From NCBI GenBank assembly GCA_014529385.2, contig CM043949.1, positions 111,331,977 through 111,395,976 on the forward strand: a stretch of 64,000 bases of DNA, written 5' to 3'. Position numbers and translations under genes: made by a program. Of this stretch, positions 57,352 through 64,000 are shown one piece after another. The notes beneath the pieces were generated by a model. It searched no databases and had not been told where the DNA came from. It worked only from the letters and a program-made list of their open reading frames with translations. The number at the start of each line of letters is the position of its first letter. The first letter of the stretch is position 1. This stretch comes from Adiantum capillus-veneris (Eukaryota > Streptophyta > Polypodiopsida > Polypodiales > Pteridaceae).

Positions 57352-59745
57352 TGTGATTATTGTAAAGCTAATAATCACTTGATCAAGCAGTGTTTGAAAT
57401 TAAAGGCAAAAGAGGCTAAGAAGAAAGAGGTTGGATATACTACAGGGTCCAATACAAGTGCAACGATTGTAGAGTCTTCTGTCAAAGGAGATTGTGGTAT
57501 TGATGTTGATGCACAATGGGCATTTAGTGCAGAGTGCACCTATAATCCTATTGTCCATGATGCATGTATGTTAATTGCTACAGATTCACATGTGTGGTAT
57601 ATTGACATTAGTGCTACAAATCACATTACCTCACATCATGATTTGTTTGCCTCTATTGAGTATGTCCCTCATGGGAATACGGTGACTTGTGCCAACAATG
57701 CCTCTTATCTTGTTGAAGGAGTTGGAAAGATTGTGCTTACTGCTTTAAATGGAAATTCTTTGACACGTGTTGATGCATTGTATATACCTAGGATAAAAAA
57801 GAACCCCTTGTCTGTATCTGCACTTGCTAGACTCGGTCTTGTAGTCAAATTTGTGGATGATAGATGTACAGTTCATGATCTTAGTTTTGGTGATAAGATT
57901 GTTGCATCTGGCCTTTTTGTTGTGGGTTATATAAGCTCACTTTGTATTACAAGTGTGGACAAAATTTTGCAAATGAAATTGCAGATTCAAGGGTTGTTTT
58001 AGATACAAATTTGTGGCATGCACATTTTGAACATTTGAATTTTTCCAGTTTTCTGTACTTGCAAAAATCTGATATGGTTGCTTCTTTGTCGCCTCTTGAA
58101 GCACCTGTGTCAAACATGTTTGTGAAGGCTATATTTTGGGTAAAACTCAACGTGCTATGTTTCCAAAGGATGGGTTAGTTCATGCTACATGCAGATTGCA
58201 ACTTGTGCATAGTGATGTTTGTGGGCCCATGCAAACTTCGTCCTTGGGCAATTACCTTTACTTGGTGACTTTCATTGATGATTACTCCAACCATGCATGG
58301 GTATTTCTGCTTAAAGTGAATTGAAGCTTTTATATGCTTCAAAGAATTTTTGGCTATGGCTGTAAATGTCTCGAAATGTACTATGGGCACCCTTTGTTCG
58401 GATCGAGGGGGGGAGTATATGTCTCATGAATTTAATGCATTTCTGGCTAGTTGTGGGATAAACCACCAATGTAAAGTGCCTTATACACCTCAGCAAAATG
58501 GTGTTGCTGAGAGGAAAAACAAGTCACTTGCGAAAACAGCACAATGTATGGTCAGAAGAAGTCAAGCTTTGCCGCATTCGTTTTGGCTTGAGGCCATCAT
58601 GTGCGCCACTTATGTACTTAACAGGTGTCCTACAAAAGCTTTGCAGTCTATTACTCCATTTAAACCATGGCATGGTAGAAAGCCTTCTATTGAGCACATG
58701 CATGTTTTTGGTTGTTTGGCATATGCTTTGGTGCTACAAACACAGCTCAAAAAATTGGATGGTAAGGCTGTCAAATTTATTTTTGTTGGTTATAGTGCTG
58801 AAAGCAAAGGCTAGAGGTTGTATCATCCGCAAACAAAGTGTATCTTGGTCTCACATGATATTGTATTTGTGGAAGACTCTGTTCAGCCCTTGTCGTCATG
58901 TACTAGAGATAGTAATGTCAGCTCACAAGACATTTATGCCACTTTGTTGCCTCTTTTTAGTGGTGGGTTAAAATGTGAATTCCAATGACGCAAATGTACA
59001 GCCTATGGGGGTTTTTGAAAATGTTACAGATCAGCCTATTACTGATGCAGATGTACATGATGTACTTGATGAGGAAAGGGATGAAAATGAGCAGGCTAGA
59101 GGTATGCCAAAATGGTTGGTGCACACTCTGTGTGAGAATAAATTGGATGCACCTTTGTCTAGTCGTACTGGTTCAGGTTCTTGCCATGCCTCTTATGCAT
59201 CAGATTGTTATGCTTTGGCTATGTCTAGCTTATGTGATATAGAGGAACCTCTATCTTTTGATGAAGCACAAAATTCAAAAAATTAGATGACAGCCATGCA
59301 ATCAGAATATGATGCACTCATAGAAAATGACACATGGACTTTATGTGATTTGCCTCCTAGAAAAAATGCCATTGGTACATAGTGGGTTTACAAGCTGAAA
59401 CGCAAGTCAAATGTTAAGGTTGATCGCCATAAGGCTCGACTTGTTTCAAAAGGCTATGCGTAGCAGAAAGGCATAGATTATGAAGAAACTTTTGCTCCCA
59501 CTTGTTGTATGACTACTGTTCATTTTCTATGTACATTGGTAGCTCATTCTGATTGGGATGTTCATCAATCCGATATTGTTATTTCTTTCTTGAATGGTGA
59601 CATTTTCTAGGAATTCTATGTAACACAACCTTGTGGTTTTGTCAAGAAAGGAGGACAAAGTGTGTAGATGTAAGAAGGCTTTGTATGGGTTGAAGCAATC
59701 TCCTTGTGCTTGGTATGAGAAAATTGACACTCAAATATGGTATGA
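57352..59745 (+). pseudogene. Second Ty1/copia polyprotein remnant (gag end to RT)
   Basis: A zinc knuckle CDYCKANNHLIKQC (57352-57393) opens the readable part. The protease region reads VWYIDISATNHITSHHDLF; the usual D-S-G-A active site is D-I-S-A here, so the protease is probably dead. The GAG-pre-integrase part has LWHAHFEHLNFSSFLYLQ. The integrase has LQLVHSDVCGPMQT, FIDDYSNHAWVFLLK, LCSDRGGEYMSHEF and PYTPQQNGVAERKNKSLAKT, then KFIFVGYSAESKG. RT begins in GT*WVYKLKRKSNVKVDRHKA and reads KGIDYEETFAP and SDIVISFLNGDIF before the sequence gives way near 59745 to tandem repeats. RT catalytic motif and RNase H are missing. Multiple stops. Confidence 0.88.
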
Positions 59746-59761
59746 GCGGTTAAAATATGTG

Positions 59762-60165
59762 CTAAAATGTGTTGTATCAGCCACACAGTCCATTTTAATG
59801 CATAGTATGATTCAGGACTGTCCAAACCATACTGGATGGCTATGACAATTTTCACGGGTGGGGGTGAGCACCACTTTCTCACCCCTAAAAAGTTACACAA
59901 CAATCCAATATGGTATGGGTAATCAAGGCCCATACTATGCACTAAAATGGGACATATGGCTCATATAACCCATTTGAGCGCATAGGATGGGTCGGGATCG
60001 CCCAAATTATATTGGATGACCATGAGACTTTGCATGAGTGTATGTGAGCACCATTTGGGTGGTTGAGGTCCATACTTTGTGCTAAAATGAGACATATGGC
60101 TTATACAACCCATTTTAGCTCTTCTATCATGCATTAGGATATGATCATGTGGTATTGTTGGCTCT
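59762..60165. repeat. Tandem repeat, 180/140-bp units
   Basis: The unit starts CTAAAATG(T/G)G at 59762, 59942 and 60082; the second is about 40 bp shorter. Shared text includes CCATACT(G/T)(G/T)ATGGCTATGAC-like and GTGAGCACCA blocks. It replaces the copia RT mid-domain. Confidence 0.75.
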
Positions 60166-61090
60166 TTGGCCATGTACATGGGCCTTTATATGGTTGTCTA
60201 TTTTCATCTATATGATTATATTTATGGCCATATATGTGGACCTTTATATGGTCATCTACATTGGTATCCTTTATATATGTGGACCTTTAGCTTTATGTCC
60301 ATATATGTAGACCTTTTTATGGTCATCTATGTTGGTATCCTTTATAATGGATTATGACATGCTTGTCTATATAGTTTCTATATGGGTGTTTATATGGTCC
60401 TCTACAAGTGCATCTATGATTTTTTCTGTATGATTATCTAAATAATTGTCTGCATGGACATATACATAGTTAACTATGTAAAGATTGGTTGTCTATGTGG
60501 ATCATCAATATGATCAGCTAGTTTCATCAATAGGGTCATCTTCATTGCTATCTTTCTATGATGGATTATGATATCAGCGTCTTTATAGTGGCTCTATGGA
60601 AATCTATACTAGCCTCTATATGGTTTTCTACATTGTCATCTACATGGATCAACATATGATTGTCTATAATATGGTTGTCTCTATGACTATCTACATGGGA
60701 ATTTATATAGTCCTCTACATTGGCATCCATTTGGTCATGTTAATATAGTGCTATCCTTTTTCCACAGACCACATGTATATGGTACTCTATATGGTTAATT
60801 CTATGCTAGTCCATATGGTTAGTTCTACGATCTTCTATATAGGAATACATATGGTTATCTATATGGTTGATGGTATGATCCTCTATATGATCATCTATAT
60901 GGTTTCTTATAGGATTGGTCCAAGCCCTTTTAAATGGTTCTTTGTATGGTTATCTAGATTGTTATCTATATTGTCTTTTAGATTATTTTCTATACCATCA
61001 TCTTTATTGTTGCATATATGGTCAACCAAATTGGTGTCTACTTAGGCAACTAGCTCATCATCTATATGGACAACTAGATTTTCATCAACT
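60166..61090. repeat. Degenerate TATGGT(C/T)ATCTA minisatellite
   Basis: Almost 1 kb of loosely repeated 12-mers (TATATGGTCATCTA, CTATATGGTTATC). Frames across it read MYMV/YGHL repeats and are not genes. It is interrupted by less repetitive stretches. Confidence 0.85.
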
Positions 61091-61107
61091 AAAATTCAAA
61101 AAGAAAA

Positions 61108-61112
<5 letters not shown>

Positions 61113-61162
<50 letters not shown>
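61113..61162. repeat. (TC)n microsatellite
   Basis: 50-bp pure TC run. Confidence 0.93.
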
Positions 61163-61166
<4 letters not shown>

Positions 61167-61494
61167 TCTTTATTTCTATCACCAAGGGGATCCAAGGGGG
61201 GCGGCCATAGCTATCTAGCCCCCCTTGGGCGGGGACTTTAGGGACAATGCCCTCGAAGGTTGGAAATAGATGCATTTTTGGATATGAATTTGTATATAAT
61301 TTTACAAAAAATGATATGATATTTATCATGTGGTGGCGGGACTCTTATATACATTGTATAAGGAGAGAGAGAAAGAGAGGGAAAAAGAGTCTCAATAATG
61401 ACAAGGAGTGAAAGAGATTTGATCCAAACATTCTCTGAGTTAGACAAGGTCCAAAAGGTATATGCACGCATGTGGATCCATGTTCAATCATCTA
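61163..61494. other. Unassigned spacer
   Basis: Nothing recognised apart from a short GA-rich patch near 61360-61390. Confidence 0.4.
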
Positions 61495-61860
61495 TGTAAC
61501 TCTCACCAAGTTCCATGTAACTCACCAAGTTGCACAGCATGAAAACAATCAGAGATGTGTCCGTGTAACTCATCAAGTTACGTGGACTTCGTATGTGACA
61601 ATCTCGTTAGATTTTCCATGTAACTCATTGAGTTACGTGGCCTACCTATGTTGGCACTGACATGTTACTTGACGAGCTACGTGGCAATGCCGCGTGCGCA
61701 TCTACGTGGGAATAATATGTTGCCTTTGTGGCATGACCACGTCACTCGACGAGTTACTTGGATCCACTTTCCAGTAGCTTGTTGAGTTTTAGTAGTATGC
61801 CACGTGTTGCAAGTTCCTGCTTTGGGTGCGAGGGTAACTCGACAAGCTAGCTACATTGCG
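61495..61860. repeat. Repeated palindromic motif TGTAACTC-x-x-x-GAGTTACGTGG
   Basis: Eight copies at about 61495, 61516, 61564, 61619, 61663, 61741, 61773 and 61833. The most complete are TGTAACTCATCAAGTTACGTGG and TGTAACTCATTGAGTTACGTGG. The half-sites AACTC/GAGTT are inverted, and several copies end in ACGTGG. Spacing between copies is irregular (21-78 bp). Confidence 0.75.
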
Positions 61861-63036
61861 GACGTCACGCTTGGGCGCGGGCTGCAGGAAGTGTGTACAC
61901 TCTATCTTACATACAACCATCCTCATATGTCTTACAAGGCACATTTTCTTAATTAATGGTGCAATCTTCACATAAAAAGATTTTGTTTCTCTCAAAGAAA
62001 TTCAAATATTATCAAGGATAATATTTTAGTGGATCTCATCCAGCATGGTACATACGATCGGTCGTTCTCCCAAGCGAGGTGCTCCTTGCTTACCCATTCT
62101 ATGTGTCCCATAAACCATAACTGATGATGACATTTCAAAGTGGAACTTTTGAAGAAGTACTCAATAGAAATGAAAAGAGATGGAGGTGTCTCTGACTTAT
62201 TTTGGGGAATCCACATTCTCAAGATTCTTAATTTGGGTCATGGCTTGCATGAGAGAGAATTTGAAAACCAAATTTCTACCACATACATTAGCCTAAGACT
62301 TAGTTGTTCAAATAATTTTTCATCTCTTACATCACAACTCACGGTGTTAAGCTTCTCCGAGGGGGGGGGTCACTGTAGGTAAAACCTATATATCGTGTGC
62401 ATTAAAGAACTATTTATAAAACCTCTTAGCTATGAATTTCTCACCAATAAAAGGGACCTTTTTCCTATTCCATATGTGAATTTTTCCTTCAAGATCAATT
62501 TTTCAACACCCTTCTGTATGTGAAAATGTGAGAAAATATAGAATAAATAAATCCCTACTATTGAATCCATATGATATGCATTTTTTAATGTATTGACCCC
62601 TTCAAGAAAATGCTCATCTTTTACAAAGAAACCCATACACTGAGCGAAAAAATCCGAGTGCAAAATATTTTTGTGGAAAGGTAAAGAGAATTGTAACACA
62701 AGAATCTTTTTTGTATTAAGCCTTGCCATAATCTCAAGCGCATATAGTCCAACAAAATGGTCAATCAATAGAAGGTGATCATTGCAACAATACAAATTCC
62801 TAATTGATTAAGTAACATAAGCTATCAAAACAATGTAAGTATAATAGGCACCCATCCTATAATGGCAATTGCAGGGGATTAAAAAAAAAGGTCAATCCAT
62901 AGAGGACCATAAACCTTAGCTCAAAAAGCCAATGTCATGTCAAAACTTTGGCCCCACAAAATCCCTATAACAACTCTACTTTTGTCAATGTTGCTTGATA
63001 CACTAACTTATGAGCTATAGAGTCCAACCCAAGGAC
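61861..63036. other. Mostly unassigned region with one minus-strand frame
   Basis: A 121-codon minus-strand frame (62430-62795) contains HFVGLYALEIMARLNTKKIL and FFVKDEHFLEGVNTLKNAYH. It could be an exon of a decayed gene with the SWIM fragment to its right, but I do not recognise it. A run of nine G lies near 62361. No other feature was seen. Confidence 0.35.
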
Positions 63037-63264
63037 TCACAAATACACAAAATACATGTGTTTGCAAGGCACGTATGTGAGGCCCTTGTTGTCTCTTTTT
63101 TGGAAATCCTCACAAGTACACCAAGGGAATTCTGCAATGGTCACGACATAAGTAGCCCCCTTTTGAGAAAACCTAGGGGTGCTAACATGAAAAACATGCA
63201 GCACATTAGGTACCAATATAAGCTCTGTCACTAGTTGTGCTTGCATGAAAAACATGCGACACAT
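63037..63264 (-). pseudogene. SWIM-type zinc finger fragment
   Basis: The frame contains YVVTIAEFPWCTCEDFQKRD, ending in YVPCKHMYFVYL. The ligands Cys49, Cys51, Cys67 and His69 give C-X-C-X15-C-X-H, the SWIM finger (about 63058-63120). In plants such fingers occur in MuDR/FAR1-type transposase-derived proteins and in some host zinc-finger proteins. The frame stops right after it, and the upstream 32 residues are partly produced by a 58-bp tandem duplication, so the fragment is probably a broken exon. Gene identity cannot be settled. Confidence 0.6.
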
Positions 63265-63301
63265 TAGGTACCAATATAAGCTCTCTCATTGAAGTTTTTG
63301 G
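63186..63301. repeat. 58-bp tandem duplication
   Basis: CATGAAAAACATGC...ATTAGGTACCAATATAAGCTCT starts at 63186 and again at 63244. Confidence 0.85.
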
Positions 63302-64000
63302 TTAATTTCGACCTCCATCTAACATGATTTCCACCCTTAAATATAGCTTGGAAAGAAGTAGGCAGTGTTCTACATTGCCAACTAGGGTAGAGGTTTTGAT
63401 GTGCCGCTGCATTGTCACCTTGTAGCACAAATCCAATTTTTCACAGCATCTCAACCTCACATAAGAGCAGACATGTTTCTTCTTCCACAACTCACATCCC
63501 CAGGGCTGGCCCAGGAGATCCAATAATCATCTCATTAATATTCCATGCATGAGTGTTACCGTCGTTGCAAAACCATACGAACCCCTTCACAATTCCTCTT
63601 GGTTTGGCACCCACAACATGATATTTTCTCCTCCCCCAAAAGCAAGGGGAAAGAACACCATTATGCACGTTATCTAACTTTTAGTTTATGAACCTACCGC
63701 TAGGCTCTCTCTACCAAATTGCCCAAACTGTCCGAGGCACCTTCTTCTCTAGCCAAATACTAGGAGTGGTGGAAGCATTTTGATTGCTATTGGTGTAGTG
63801 ACAATAATAAACTCTGGTTGATCAATCGCACCACTCCTATATTGCAACTAGCATAGAGTCTCTCTCTGTGTGTGTGTGTGTGTGTGTGAGATCACCAACC
63901 CGCCAATACCAAAATCGGGATGGGATCCTTGACAAGAAAAATCCAAGGAATAGACCTTTACCATTGACTTGGGTCTATAGCCGTAGAAGAAGACCTAGTC
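63302..64000. other. Unassigned region
   Basis: No supported gene. A (GT)n run lies at about 63868-63890. A 73-codon minus-strand frame (63302-63523) has no recognisable motif. Confidence 0.4.

Noticed and set aside
60166-61045. Frames rich in YMV/YGH, membrane-like in composition
   Set aside because: They arise from the TATGGTCATCTA minisatellite.

Overview
This window is repeat-dense plant nuclear DNA. The evidence is nested Ty3/gypsy, Ty1/copia, LINE and CACTA (En/Spm) elements, plant-type retrotransposon primer sites, a tnp2-type transposase with short GT-AG introns, and many long GA/CT microsatellites. I found no convincing intact host gene, rRNA, tRNA or CRISPR array. The species cannot be named from the sequence; the mix fits a large-genome land plant.

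Left part (1-17.09 kb). A decayed LINE lies on the minus strand (7-1419). An unrecognised decayed coding region follows (about 1.49-2.80 kb, plus), then a GA microsatellite. A roughly 1-kb sequence is present twice in tandem, and its second copy is split by a complete minus-strand Ty3-type element (4734-13130, TSD ACAAT). That element carries gag, protease, RT, RNase H and integrase, plus a long extra ORF between integrase and the 3' LTR. A 5'-truncated copia pol (from about 14.66 kb, plus) then runs up to 17087.

Centre (17088-44925). One minus-strand LTR element, flanked by TSD TCATA, sits in the RNase H end of that copia gene; the copia frame resumes at 44931. Its own coding region (about 22.96-19.02 kb, minus) has no recognisable RT or integrase. 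It encodes a gag-like protein with one zinc knuckle, many repeats of a Y-x-D-x-x-G-x-x-Y-like module and a protease-like tail. A 17.8-kb CACTA transposon (25769-43571, TIR CACTACAAGAGGT, TSD AAT) is inserted in its leader. The CACTA carries a tnp2-type transposase gene and a Transposase_24-like gene on the minus strand, and it was itself invaded by a plus-strand Tat-type Ty3 element (26211-35306) with about 2-kb LTRs and two RNase H domains. Insertion order is therefore copia, then the repeat-module LTR element, then CACTA, then the Tat-type element.

Right part (45-64 kb). This holds the copia tail, a short LTR element with only a gag relic (about 46.54-49.98 kb), two related LTRs in opposite orientation (50.08-50.93 minus, 55.69-56.52 plus), decayed chromovirus RNase H, integrase and chromodomain (53.76-55.69), a second decayed copia (57.35-59.75), several tandem or palindromic minisatellites (59.76-61.86) and a SWIM zinc-finger fragment (63.04-63.26).

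The genes do not form a host pathway. They are selfish-element modules of different ages. The Tat-type element and the CACTA are best preserved; most others carry stops and frameshifts.
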